Shown piece by piece: positions 24,092-35,439 of a stretch of 64,000 nucleotides of DNA. The notes beneath the pieces were generated by a model, which saw only the letters and a list, made by a program, of their open reading frames with translations, was not told where the DNA came from and searched no databases. Position numbers and translations under genes: made by a program. Every line of letters starts with the position of its first letter. Position 1 is the first letter of the stretch. This DNA comes from Datisca glomerata (taxonomy: Eukaryota > Streptophyta > Magnoliopsida > Cucurbitales > Datiscaceae), in assembly GCA_003255025.1 (NCBI GenBank), contig QANY01000261.1:2324973-2388972 (forward strand). The letters run 5' to 3'.

Positions 24092-24589
24092 TCAAAATAG
24101 TTAATTAGAGCAAACCAAAATTTTCTTTTTAGAGGGCAACATTTGATGAATATCTGCAAAAATAAAATGATAGGTACTTCATAATATGATCTATCATGCG
24201 ATATTAAGAAATATAAAATTTTTCCTTCACACTGATTTAGCAGAGAAAGAGAGAAACTTCATAATGTGATCTAAACTAAGAAATCCAACCATTCAGGAAT
24301 TAAAAACTTCTAATTTCTTGATACGGTAAATATAAATCCAACCATTTAGAGTTTGAACAAATTTCTCTGAAAAATGATCAAAACTCAAATTTAAACACAA
24401 AAATCTTCCAATTTCTTAGAAAATGAGCAACTTCATAATTCTTTCAATGTCTGGAAAAATGATCAAAACTCAGATTTAAACACAAAAATCAGAGTTTGAA
24501 CAATTTCAGAGTTTAAACCCGAGAAAGAGAGAAGAGGGTTTCATTTTGAAGATATGATTCACAGTTTCAAAGTGGGTGTATTTTGAGAA

Positions 24590-24842
24590 GAAGACCCGAG
24601 AGAGAGAAGAGTGAGAGAGAGAGAAGACTATAGCAGATAAAGTTTTTAGTAAGTGATTGCTTCTAAAAACACACACACAGAGAGGGAGAAAGAGAAGATG
24701 AACCTACCTGGAGTTGAAGTGTAGATGAACGAGCTCAGACGAGAGAGAGAGAGAAGACAAACCTGTCTGGAGTTGAAGTATAGATGAACGAACTCAGACG
24801 AGAAAGAGAGAAGACGAACGACTCAGACGAGAGAGAGAGGAA
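24590..24842. repeat. GA-rich tract with tandem duplication of about 65 bp
   Basis: The words GGAGTTGAAGT, TAGATGAACGA and CTCAGACGAGA occur twice, about 65 bases apart (24,710 and 24,770), and the last one a third time near 24,820. GAGAGA runs separate them. It may be the leader of the Myb/SANT-like gene on the - strand. Confidence 0.6.
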
Positions 24843-25252
24843 ACCCAAATATTTTTTAGAGGTGTGTGTATTTTTTATCTTTTATTTAACTATGTTGAAT
24901 TGATTTATACAATTTAACCAAAAAAAAATATTCCGGTGTAGTAAAAGAAAAATAGTAGATTTAATTTTATTGGTGAAGGTAATAAATAACTAATTTACGA
25001 TATCATGTTGTATTAGAATATATTAATAATACTTGCTAAAAATAATAAATATTTATTAATTTAATTACTCTCAATATTCTACATAACTTTTCAAACAAAT
25101 TTACTTAATTTTCTCAACAGCTTTCCCGACTCTCATACTATACCAAACAAGGTAATCCTACTTTCCCAGTAACTTTTTAAATTAATCATGTGTCACCAAA
25201 CATAGCTATTTCGAAAAAATTTCATCTAACTTTACCACTAAAACTTTCCCAA

Positions 25253-25333
25253 CAACTTAACTTTCTCAGCATTCTTATTCAACTTAACTTTCTCAGCATT
25301 CTTATTCAACTTAACTTTCTCAGCATTCTTATT
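25253..25333. repeat. 27-bp tandem repeat, three identical units
   Basis: Units are 25253-25279, 25280-25306 and 25307-25333, each beginning CAACTTAACTTTC and ending TTCTTATT. They lie just inside the Harbinger-like terminus. The related copy near 10,570-10,595 has one unit. Confidence 0.92.
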
Positions 25334-25434
25334 CAACTCATACCAAACGGCCCTAAAAGAATTCCTTCTCCATATTCTGTAAATAATGACGATACAAATG
25401 AAATAGTTTATTGGCTCAATTAGGCAAGTAGCCA

Positions 25435-26400
25435 CTATAGGAAAATAAAGAAAAAAATGACCCTAAAAATTGTAATTTGCATAAATGGTCAAATCTATAA
25501 TGACCAATCCTTAAAATTTAAAAAACATAGTAAAAATATAAAATTTCCTTCACTAATAAGGGACCCTGATGCAACCCTCGCCGACAATGTTACGTAGTTT
25601 ATAGATATACATTATATGGTATATAATAATATACTAGTATATTTTTACATACCATCAGTTCTATGATATATTTTTATATACTATTAGTATACCGTAGTAT
25701 ATTTGTAGTATATTTTTATATATCATCTGATATATTTTTATATACCATCACGTGAAAGGAAGCCGGGACTAGATCTGGTCACGGCGGTCAGGGAAGTCGT
25801 GACCAGATTTGGTCCCGATGGTCCTACGGAACTTGATGAGAGTGAAGTTTATGGAGGTCATGAAATCGACGATGAATTTAATGTCGGTGAGAGATATGAA
25901 GACGATTGGAGAGCGATTTTCGATGAGAGATAAAAAGTTGAAGCCGATGGAGTCAAGATAGATCATTATCCACCCATGAAAATTGGAATGGAGGCCCTTG
26001 GTGAGGGATATTGGAGGTGATACCGAAGGGGTTTTAGGGGTTACTGAGGCTAGTTTGTGAGAGAGGGAAGTGAGTGTTTTGATGGAGGAAGTTATAGGGA
26101 ATGCAACGTTTGAGGATGAGAAATTGGAGAAAACTCATTGCCTGGGCAAAAACTGCCAGAGACAAGGAAGAAGAAAGACGTGGAGCAACGGCAACCTCCA
26201 AAAAAATAAAAAATAATAAAACCTAAAAACATACAGTTACTTTTATAAAAGGACAAAAATGTAAATGACTAAATAAAATCATAACTAACTTACAAACTAA
26301 AGAGAGAATCCGACCATATGTGCAAAACATAAAATCAAAAGACATAATATAAAATTAAAACTTAAAGTAGCGTAATCCCCTAATTTTTCCTAGTTTATTC
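25435..26400. other. AT-rich satellite-like block and a GC-richer gene-like island
   Basis: Positions 25,595-25,755 are made of near-repeated words such as GATATATTTTTATATACCA. Positions 25,757-26,190 are GC-richer and look like decayed coding sequence, but no frame stays open beyond 65 residues and I recognise no family. A captured gene fragment inside a transposon is possible. AT-rich sequence follows. Confidence 0.35.
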
Positions 26401-26808
26401 TTATTTCATACGTAATAATTTGAAAAAATCTTTAAATACTCTGGCATTATACATTCCTCCATATTTCATGTTCAAGAAAATACAACAATTTTTTTAGATA
26501 CACATATCATAATAATTTTAGGAAAGAACACCAAATATGGCTAGTTAGTTATTCTTTAAAAGTGAGAGATATCTTTTAGAAATTTTTATGTAATCATTAA
26601 ACTTTGAGGAAATATTTGTAATTAAGGAAAACTAAGAAAAGGGTAATGGAAAATGATACCACATCTTTTTAACCTTATGGTATTTCACTTTAGTCTCAAA
26701 TTTATTAAAATCAACTCTTAGTCTTTTAAGTTTTTATTTTTTAAGCAAAATCGATCTATAATTAACTTCATGTTACAATCGCTATCCAAAATTTAGACAT
26801 GAAAATAT
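26401..26808. other. Intergenic, nothing recognised
   Basis: AT-rich sequence with stops in all frames, ending at the TGTTAG that opens the copia LTR. Confidence 0.5.
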
Positions 26809-26965
26809 TGTTAGGAACGTTGGGGTATTAGGCTCTCAGTCACAACTAAAGTCGTGTAATGAAAATGAGATAAAACGATAGATAACTCGTAGAAGGATTA
26901 TATTATGACAAAATGATTTCAAGAATTTCTCTAAAATAAGGAGAGCACAATTGACAATACCCTCT
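26809..26965 (-). repeat. Truncated 3' LTR of the 26.8-28.9 kb copia element
   Basis: It matches 28,494-28,655 with scattered differences. The match ends at ACAATACCCTCTCT, a word present at both deletion edges, where the sequence switches into the GAG-pre-integrase coding region. Confidence 0.75.
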
Positions 26966-28412
26966 CTCATAGCTTTGCTTCTAACAATAGAACTGTTGAA
27001 CTTCAATATGTGTTGCTTACTAGTAACATGATGCTCGCAAAAGGGTAATGATACCTTTTTGAGCCTTGGAAGAAGCTTTTGTTCTGCGAGAATCTTCAAA
27101 CCTCGTCCTGACATGTGGCCAAGTTTACAGTGCCGCATCATCAATGATTCTTTTGTTGAACTTGCTGTCACAACAGATACTTCTCCCTCTTATAGTGTTT
27201 CTCCTTTAAGCATGTACAAATTCACAGCTATCTTTTCTTCTTTCTTCACCACAAGCACGCCTTTTTATTATTTTCATGATCCCATTTTGAACACGGTGTT
27301 CACACCCATTATTATCTAGTTGTCCCAAAAATATATTTTTCTTTAGACCTTTCACACGCCATGCCTCCTGGATGGTGCGAACAATACCATCATACATCTT
27401 GAGTTTGATAATACCAATACCAGCGATCTCTAAGGCGTGATCATTTCCCATGAACACAGATCCTCCTGAGATAGGTTCATATTGGTGGAACCATTCTCTC
27501 TGTGAGGTCATATGCCATGTTTCTCATGTGTCCATAAGCCAGACATCAGCGAACCTTCTTCTGCCTTTAGTAACTATTGTTGCCTCATTGTATAAGATCT
27601 CACCATCATCTGAGGTGCTCGCTACACAACCATAAGCTTTTGACGACTCATGACCTTTATCTTTTGGCTCTTCGTTCTTCTTGAGATGGCAACACTCCTT
27701 TTTGTAGTGACATTTCTTGCCAAAGTGATGACACTTGATGTTTTCTTAATTCTAGATTTTGAACTACTCTGATTTTGACTCCCACTTGAGCCACGTTCGT
27801 TTGATCCCCTCTCGTCACCGTCAAAGCTTTAGCTTGTTGTGAACCTCCTAGTCTGTCTTTATTATTCTTGCGTCGACTTTCTTCTTCAAGAACCGCAAAT
27901 TGCAATATGTCAAAGGCTATAACTTCTACATTGTTGGTAAAATTGACGATGAGTTGATCATACGAATCATGTAGACTTTGAAGTAGAATTCTGGCACGTT
28001 CACACGTCTCTATGGTGTGCCCCATTATTGTGAGTTGTGAAAACAAAACGCTTAGGGTGTTGATGTGGTCAGTCACCGAAGTCGACTCCATCATCAGAAG
28101 GGCGTAAAGTTTCCTCTTCAAGAATATTTTATTGTGTAGTGACTTGGCCTCGTGCAATTTTGTTAGAGTGTCCCAAATCTCTCTTGTCGGCTTTTTCTCT
28201 GCCACACTTAGACAATATTTCATCGGCTAGTGCTAGGTGCAGATCAACAATAGCGTTGCCATCCATCTCGTTACACTTGCCGTCAGTGGTCTCCTCAGGC
28301 CTATCTCCAATTGCCGCCAAACAATTATCTTTTCTCAAAATTGATCTCATTCTCATTTTCCACAACGAAAAATATTCCCATTGAAGTTTTCTATTTCGTA
28401 CTTCGTCGCCAT
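26960..28412 (-). pseudogene. copia gag-pol pseudogene, N-terminal half
   Basis: On the - strand it starts MATKYEIENFNG at 28,412. After a frameshift, YFSLWKMRMRSILRKDNCLA and KKPTREIWDTLTKLHEAKSL follow, a copia gag (UBN2-type). Protease-region sequence MTSQREWFHQYEPISGGSVF lies at 27,511-27,450, and GAG-pre-integrase MMRHCKLGHMSGRGLKILAE with a partial zinc-binding motif lies near 27,140-27,080. Stops and frameshifts are frequent. The frame ends at the deletion junction near 26,960. Confidence 0.8.
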
Positions 28413-28493
28413 TGTTGAAGATGCATTTTTTCACCAACTGAATTTGACTGTAGCACAAAAGACTGGCTATGAACCTAGTGTTATGAGCACCAC

Positions 28494-28913
28494 TGTTAGA
28501 AATGTTGGAGTATTAGCCTCTTAGTCATAACTGAAGTTATGTAATGAAAATGAGACAAAACGATAAAAAAAACTCATAGAATGATTATATTATGACAAAA
28601 TAATTATAAGAGTTTCTATCTAAAATAAGGGGACACAATTGACAATACCCTCTCTTTTATAATAGTAGAAAATAATACGCTCTCTTTCAAAAGGGAAGAC
28701 TATATTAATTAGGAGAAACTAATTTTCTCTTTAATCTCTCTCCCAGGTCGGTGCAAAGTTGGCAATTTTAAAGTTATCCATTTTGCAAGACAGCTTGCTA
28801 ACAAGTTATTGAAGCTTGCTTTTGACCAAAGTCAAAGGCTTAGTCATTAAGAAAATATCTTTACACCACAACAAATATATATGAGATTAAGTAAAAGTAT
28901 CGTATCTTCAACA
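28494..28913 (-). repeat. Complete 5' LTR of the 26.8-28.9 kb copia element
   Basis: It is bounded by TG at 28,494 and CA at 28,912-28,913 as read on the + strand. The inner edge adjoins the primer-binding region on the - strand. Confidence 0.7.
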
Positions 28914-29735
28914 ATTCTAAAAAAAAGTTGACCATTTTACCATCTTGTCTTTATAAACGGGAAGAGAAAATGTTATTGAATATGAAAAGCGAGAGACAAT
29001 GCAAATCTCTAGAAAAATGATAAAAATATGATTAAATTTACAGTAATCTCATGAGCACGTACGTTTTTATGTTATATATTATAATGAAATGTTAATTTTA
29101 GACCGTAGGTATTTAAAAATGAAAGTTTAATGGCTAATTATTGATTTTGAAAATTTTAAGACTAAAAATACTACTACTTAAAAAGGTTAGGGGTTTAATG
29201 TAATTTGACCAAAAAAGCATAAAAAAGAAAACGTTTGACTATAGTCTGCAGTTGTACTTTGGTCCATGGACATGGTGCATGGAGTTGGACTCTCTCTTTC
29301 TTCATATTCTGTCTCCTCCCCGCTATCTGTAGATTTACTGGAGGTATAGAAATTCTCTATGGTCTAATTACAGCTCGTCGGCCAACGGTAGGTTTTAGCT
29401 ATAGTCTTAAACCCGGATCCGGATCCACTCAAATTACTTAGTACTTCATAGGGAAGTTAAATCTAAGCCGTCCACGTAGATCTGGACGGATCGGATTAGA
29501 TATTAAAAAGTAAGAAAAAAGTGATTTTTTTTCATTTTCCTTTAGCAGTTGGGTAAGATCTGGAACGTCCAGATCCGATCGGACGGTATGCATTTACCCA
29601 ATTCCATTAAACCCTAAACATCCTCGCCCCCTTCTCCCTCACCGACCTTTGTGGGTCTCCGCGAATGTTCCTTCTCATACATTTTCTACACATTTCTGAA
29701 ATTTGAGAGTGTAAACTTCCGCCATTGCAGCGCTG
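28914..29735. other. Intergenic and promoter/5' UTR of the exonuclease gene
   Basis: AT-rich to about 29,230, then mixed sequence. The palindrome-like CCGGATCCGGATCC occurs near 29,413-29,426 and related GATCCGATCGGACGG words occur near 29,570. The stretch from about 29,600 to 29,735 resembles a 5' UTR. No gene other than the exonuclease start is seen. Confidence 0.4.
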
Positions 29736-32620
29736 ATGTCATCAATATCAGCTTTTGACGCCATGAACTTCGAGGAAGACCCTCCCAAAGCCCTCAGCAC
29801 AAGGTCCTCTCTCTCCCCAAAATTTTCCTCAGTTTTTTTTTGCTTTTATGTCTTTTATGTACTTTTTGCATTAGCAACATGTTTGGATCTTGAGAATTTA
29901 GGAAACAGAGAGGAAAGTGAATAATCTAGTTGTATGGTAATAATATTGTTTTTAGAGGTACCGTCAAAAGAGTCGTGTGTTGCAATTCTACAATATCGGT
30001 GGCATATTGGTAACATAACATGACCTTTAGGCCTTAGCAACTAGTTGAAGTACCAACTTCTCAAATTATCATTTTCAGGAGTTAGTTTGTGTTTGTCACT
30101 TACTTTTTAGTAGTTCGTATTGGCAATTATTATCTAGTAGTTCCTCAGCTTTAATTTGTTGTTTGTTTGCAAAGGTGTGTGAAGAGCTCTTTCGTTTCAA
30201 ATGAGCCGCTTAGTATATAATCCTAGCTGAAAATATGATTGCCTTTTCATCTAATATTTGCTCTTGTATGGCTTCTTGGGGTTTAAATTCTTGGATCCTC
30301 TTCCATTCCATACCTACTACCTTAAACAAGATAGTGTAAGGGAATTAACTGCACATATACCTTAATACCATTGGATTACCAAATCTGCTTCTCTTTTTAT
30401 ATGATTTTGATCCAAAATTACTGACTTTATTTAATGCCCGAGCTGTCTTTATGTAATGCGGCATCGTGCCTGAGCTGTCTGAAGGATTTATATACATTCA
30501 TTTACAGGCACGGATGCTCTGCATGCTACAAACAATATAAGAAGAAGGAGCATCTTATTGAGCACATGAAGGTCGCATACCACTCAATCCATCAACCTAG
30601 ATGTGGGGTGTGTCTAAAGCATTGCAAATCATTTGAATCACTGAGGGAGCATCTTTCTGGTGAGATACTTTTATACAATCTGTTGCGTTAACCAAGTTAT
30701 TATATATTTACTGCTATTTGCTTATTTTAAATTCAGGTCCATTGCCAAAAGGAAACTGTTCAAAGATTTTCTCTGAACAGGGTTGTGATCTTTGTCTTGA
30801 AGTACTTTATAGCCCTAATTCTCTTCGTGAACACAAAGAAATGTGCCGCTTTTCTGCACCTGGCCCTCTCGTAAGTTGACTAGGCAAATGGTTTACCTGG
30901 CCATCTCCATGATAGTTAAGATTTCATCATTTTTTTACTAGATTTCTACTGTTTTGTTGATCAAGGAACTCCACTTGTCCGCCACACCAAACATGTACGA
31001 GTTCATGATTTTAAAAGTTATGGGTTGAACTGCTTTGCAGGGAACAAAGATAATGCCATATGAAATTTCTATATTTGATATGTCGGACTCATATAATGAA
31101 AACCATTCTGATAGAGCTTCTGAAGCAATTGCCATGGACTGTGAAATGGTTGGTGGTGGAAGTGATGGCTCACTGGACCTTTGTGCTAGGGTATGCCTAA
31201 TTGATGAAGAAGAAAGAGTGATTTTTCACACTTATGTAGAGCCGCTTATTCCAGTGACTAACTATAGGTATTTACTTCTCTGTATCATGTAGTTTGTTTA
31301 TAAGTAATTAGAACCAGTCCTGCCATCACCGAGATGTCACTGTAAATATTTTCAGACATGAAGTAACTGGGTTAACGGAAGAGTATCTCAGGGAGGCTAT
31401 GCCACTTAAGGAAGTCCAAGAGAAAATTTTGCATATTTTATACAATGGAGAGTCCATTTGGAAGCTAAGGTTGGATGGTGGAAAAGCTAGGCTTCTTGTG
31501 GGTCATGAGTTAGAGCGTGATTTGGATTGCTTGAGAATGAACTATCCCGATCATCTTCTGAGGTTCACTTATTTTCCATACTTTAAGCTGAGATGAACTG
31601 CTTCATTAATTCAACATACATTTTAAAGCAACTTGAAAGGTTGTAAAGATAAATATTGCTAGTACTACCAGTTTCTTGGTGAGAAGAACTCTCTTCACTA
31701 TGTACCTTTGACATAGTAAAACTTGTTCAAGCCTAAAGCTTTTTAGTGTTCATATTTTTGCCTCACTTTCTCTCTGACAGAAACTGTTGCACTATACAGG
31801 GATACGGCAAAATATCCCCCATTGATGAAAACAAATCTGGTTAGCCATTCGCTGAAGTATCTCACACAAAAATATCTGGGGCAAGTTACATTTCGTACTC
31901 GTTTAGTAGCTTTTGTTTACTCAATTTAGATGGTGGGGCTTTAGCTTTTGTTTACTCAATTTAGATAGTGGGGCTTCGCTTTTGAAGTTTAGATCTTTAG
32001 TACTGGTGTTAGTCTGTAATGATTGCCTAAGTTCAAATGGGATCTATACAAAGTCCTCACAGAAATTTGCAATTTGAGAAGCTGGAATCTAGTTTCATCT
32101 TTCTGATTAATAACCTATATAGGATGTATGTACCGTATTGCATCTTCTTTTCAGACTTCAGTAACATTTTGCTTGGAGAATTTTCTGATTTCGTCTAGGA
32201 AAATTACTAGACAAGTGGAAATATCAAGTCAGGCAAATAGAAAATGAAGAGGATCCTGATCATGCTAGGCATGGTTGACACTTCAATTTTGTTTAAGGTT
32301 GATTTCTTTGTAAAGTTCAAATGAATATCCGGCCTCTCAAAGCTTTGGTTGGCAGGTATGAAATCCAAACTGGTGTACATGACCCATACGAAGATGGTGT
32401 ATCTGCAATGAGACTGTACAAGAGACTGCGTAATCAAGATCATATAAAACACAGCATCACAACATCCATCTCTTCCAACTGTTCTGAAATCAATTTCAAT
32501 GGTCATAATTCTTGGAGCAGAAAAGACATTGAGAAGATGACCCCGGATGAGCTTTATGAAATGTCAAGATCAAACTACCGGTGTTGGTGCCTTGATTCAA
32601 GGCAAACAGCGCAGCCTTAG
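29736..32620 (+). CDS. RNA exonuclease 4-like (REX4/ISG20 family) with N-terminal zinc fingers, 7 exons
   Basis: Exons 29736-29803, 30508-30659, 30737-30870, 31041-31267, 31356-31562, 31800-31880 and 32356-32620 give 377 residues. N-terminal C2H2-type fingers span about 25-70 (CSACYKQYKKKEHLIEHMK, CGVCLKHCKSFESLREHL), with a third, CDLCLEVLYSPNSLREHK, near 85-105. The DEDDh 3'-5' exonuclease domain follows: Exo I AIAMDCEMVG, Exo II GHELERDLDCLRMNYPDHLL, Exo III HDPYEDGVSAMRLY, so all catalytic residues are present. Family members trim 3' ends of RNA, often pre-rRNA, in the nucleus. The substrate here is not known. Intron 6 has a GC donor (GCAAGT at 31,881). Reading any nearby GT instead breaks the frame at a conserved YLGYEIQTG junction. 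Confidence 0.92.
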
Positions 32621-35129
32621 CAAGTGATCACTGTCCTCAACCTTCAAAAAAGATTACTCTTCCTGGAGCAGAATTGGAATACTGTGTAGATATGGTGAGA
32701 AATACCTTTGGTTGTTTGTCAATATTTCCCCAGTAGTTAGAAAACTCTGAAGTCATGTAGAGTAAACTATCTATATAAATGAACTTTCCTATACACACAC
32801 GACTCTTTCTCTTCTATAGTTCATTATTTTTTGTCAAAGATTGATGTGTTGATTTTTGGATTTATTTATTTATGTTTAAAACATTTAGTATATGATGTGG
32901 GTTAAATTACAGTTTGCATCCTCCGAATCAAATTTGATTTGGTCCATTAAAAACTACTAATTGTCAATTTAGTCCTTACATATTGAATTAATCATAATTC
33001 GAACCCCAATCCATTTCCAATAAGTATGGATGTTTAAAAAAACAGTCCTAATTATGGGTCGAACATATCTGACCCGGTTCGGTCCTATCTAGGATGTATG
33101 GTTCGATTATGTTGGTTGAATCTAGGGTAATTGAGAGTATTTGTGATTATATTCACTTTTAAACATTGAATAACGTTATTCTCGTTGAAATTATTTGACA
33201 TCCACGTTTGTGTGAAATACTTAAATGTGTTTTAAAAAACATCATTTATCAAATAAGTATTATTTGAATTAATATTTTTAAATGTAATTAAGTATTGTAA
33301 CTAAACATTTACAAACTCACTAAAAATGTGAAATAAGTATCTTGTAGAAAATTTGTCGACAAAAAGAAAAACAAAACAATTCTCTTATATAAGTCAAATA
33401 TCTGTTCCAACAAGTAAAATATTTTTTTTGTCAAAATTACTTGAGTTTAGGATCTGCAACTATGAATATTTTTTTCGCCCATTTGGCTCTGCCATTCTCT
33501 CCTATTTTTCTCCTTTCTCTCTCTCTTCTTTTCTCCCCCTCCCCTGTTCTTTCGCCCCTGTCCCTCTCCTCTGTTTGTTCTCACCGTCCATTTTCCTTCT
33601 TTTTTGTTGTTTTCATTTTCTTTGTTAATATGTTGATGCATTTTTCTAAGTTTTTTTGTGGAGTTCTCCTTCCGTTTTGGAAAAAATTTATTTTCTCCTA
33701 GTTGTGTAGATTTTGATCCACTAAATCCCTGATCTTTGGTGGTTATCCTCTCTTTAGATCTGACAGTTATGGTGATTTTGATGCTTTATTTGTGTATGAC
33801 ACAATTGGGTGCCTCAGATCTGTTCGAGATTATGTTGTTCTTCTTGCAAATATATAATTGTAGTGTTAGTTGGCCGAGTCAGGATGGCGGAGGACTTCTA
33901 GAACGAACTGCTCAATCTCTACTTTTGTGTGTTGTTTATGCACGTGATTCTCTCTATGTACATAAGTAGGTATAGATTGACTTTATCTGATATTTGTCAT
34001 CGTTTATTTATATTTAGATCTAATAATTTTGTTTATATCTTATCTGTTTGTAACTCTGTTTTTATAATGAAGTAAGTATTTATCTTTAAAAATTTGAGAA
34101 GTGGCAAACATCAAAACTTGAATAACACTACTATTACTTACACTAATTACAAAAAAGCATAAATTTTAAATAACACCCGAATTACTTACACTTATTACAA
34201 AAGAGCTAATATACTTTTGGCAATAAACGGAAAAATTTAGGAATAGTCTACGGGAAAAGAAGAAATAAAAATAAAACCATAATCATGTGTGCTCATTTGA
34301 CAACTTGGTTTGGTTTTAGATCAATTGTATAATCAAACTGATATAATCAGTTTGATAAATAAGTAAACTAAACCAAACTAATCTAACATATAAATTAATT
34401 CAAATCAAACCCTTAATTATGAGTTTTGTCTGAGTTGGGTTGACAGTTTCTTCTTCTTTGTATTTACTATTTAAAATTAGCAAAGTTAATGCAAGCAAAT
34501 AACTAATCTTAATAAAAAAAATGAGTCTTATTGCATTAGATAATTTAGTTAATAAAATAATTTATATATAATTAATAAATAACAAAATGAGTCTTGTTTC
34601 ATTAAGTTGAGATTATGTTCTGCATGAGGATTGAGTTAAGTTGAGATAAAATTAGGCTTATCTTTATGTCTAATAATCGATTTGGTTTTGGTTAGGTGAT
34701 TTTAAGATGCACACTGGTCTAAACCGAATTTAATAGTTTCTAAAAAATTAAACCAAATCAAATCATTTTTACTATTTAAACTACTCAATAGATCATGATT
34801 TTGGTTGGTTTGGACAGTTTCATCGGTTTGTCAGTTTTTTCCACACCCCCAACTGTAATATGTTTAACGAATTTGGTATCTTTTACAATGAAAAATACTA
34901 TGTGCTTCATTTAATTTAAAAGATTTAGTAAGTGTTACTTTTAGTTAATTTTAACGTTAGAAATTTAGAACGAATTTTAACAAAAAGAAATTATTAGACC
35001 ATGATCTAACACAGGATAACTCAATTTTTACCCTTTAAAAATTTTATATTTCATTACATAAAGTCCATGGGTCCAAATTTCATTTTTCATCTCACGAGTT
35101 GTGCAATTTATTAAGTGGAAAATGAAGGG
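32621..35129. other. Intergenic, no supported gene
   Basis: It begins with the exonuclease 3' UTR. A CT-rich stretch lies at 33,480-33,610 and mixed sequence at 33,720-33,970, but open frames there are short and resemble no family. The region 34,290-34,860 has small inverted words such as AAACTGAT-ATA-ATCAGTTT (34,337-34,355) and TTGGTTTGG/CCAAACCAAA pairs, perhaps an old MITE. Nothing else is recognised. Confidence 0.5.
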
Positions 35130-35439
35130 GAATTTCTGGGTTTAATGTGATTTTTTAAAAAAATTCTAAAAATAAAATAGTTTTGAAACTAATTCTAAAA
35201 TTAAGGTAGATTTGGCCACATTAGAAGACGTCTTTTGCAAAGACGCCTTCAGTGCAGAAGCTGGCACCTGCATACAAAAATCATCAACAACCTAACCTAC
35301 ATACAAAAATCATCCATCTGCAGAACATTTTGTTACTTTACCACACATTCTCAATGAACAACATACATTTTTAACAAATTTTATGACTTTATATTTTATA
35401 TTATTCTACAAAAATTCAAATACAAAAAATATAAATCAA

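Larger units (their letters stand above)
23080..25356 (-). mobile_element. PIF/Harbinger-like element with Myb/SANT-like gene remnant
   Basis: The right end ends TACCAAACGGCCC at 25,341-25,353, read inward as GGGCCGTTTGGTA, a Harbinger-type terminus, followed by TAA that may be the 3-bp target duplication. Inside are a triple 27-bp repeat, a GA-rich stretch near 24,580-24,840, and a coding remnant on the - strand. Blocks at both ends recur in inverted orientation at 10,568-11,530. I could not find the matching left terminus, nor a DDE transposase, so assignment rests on the terminal motif and the Myb/SANT-like remnant. Confidence 0.5.
26809..28913 (-). mobile_element. Ty1/copia element with large internal deletion
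   Basis: Direct repeats begin TGTTAG at 26,809 and 28,494 and share about 155 bases. The complete LTR is 28,494-28,913 (420 bp, TG to CA). Between them, on the - strand, are gag, zinc-knuckle-region, protease and GAG-pre-integrase sequences. Integrase catalytic core, reverse transcriptase, RNase H and most of the second LTR are missing. On the - strand, GTGGTGCTCATAACAC follows the LTR and is the likely primer-binding region. I see no convincing target-site duplication. Confidence 0.8.

Noticed and set aside
28139..28384. Open frame on the + strand within the 26.8-28.9 kb element
   Set aside because: It is the reverse side of copia gag, which is the real coding remnant.
31881..31886. A GT donor a few bases downstream for exonuclease intron 6
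   Set aside because: Using GTTACA after GGGGCAA gives a premature stop at the next exon and breaks a conserved motif, so the GC donor is preferred.
33353..33701. Ser/Phe/Leu-rich open frames in a CT-rich stretch
   Set aside because: Low-complexity pyrimidine tract, no start context or splice partner, no recognisable domain.
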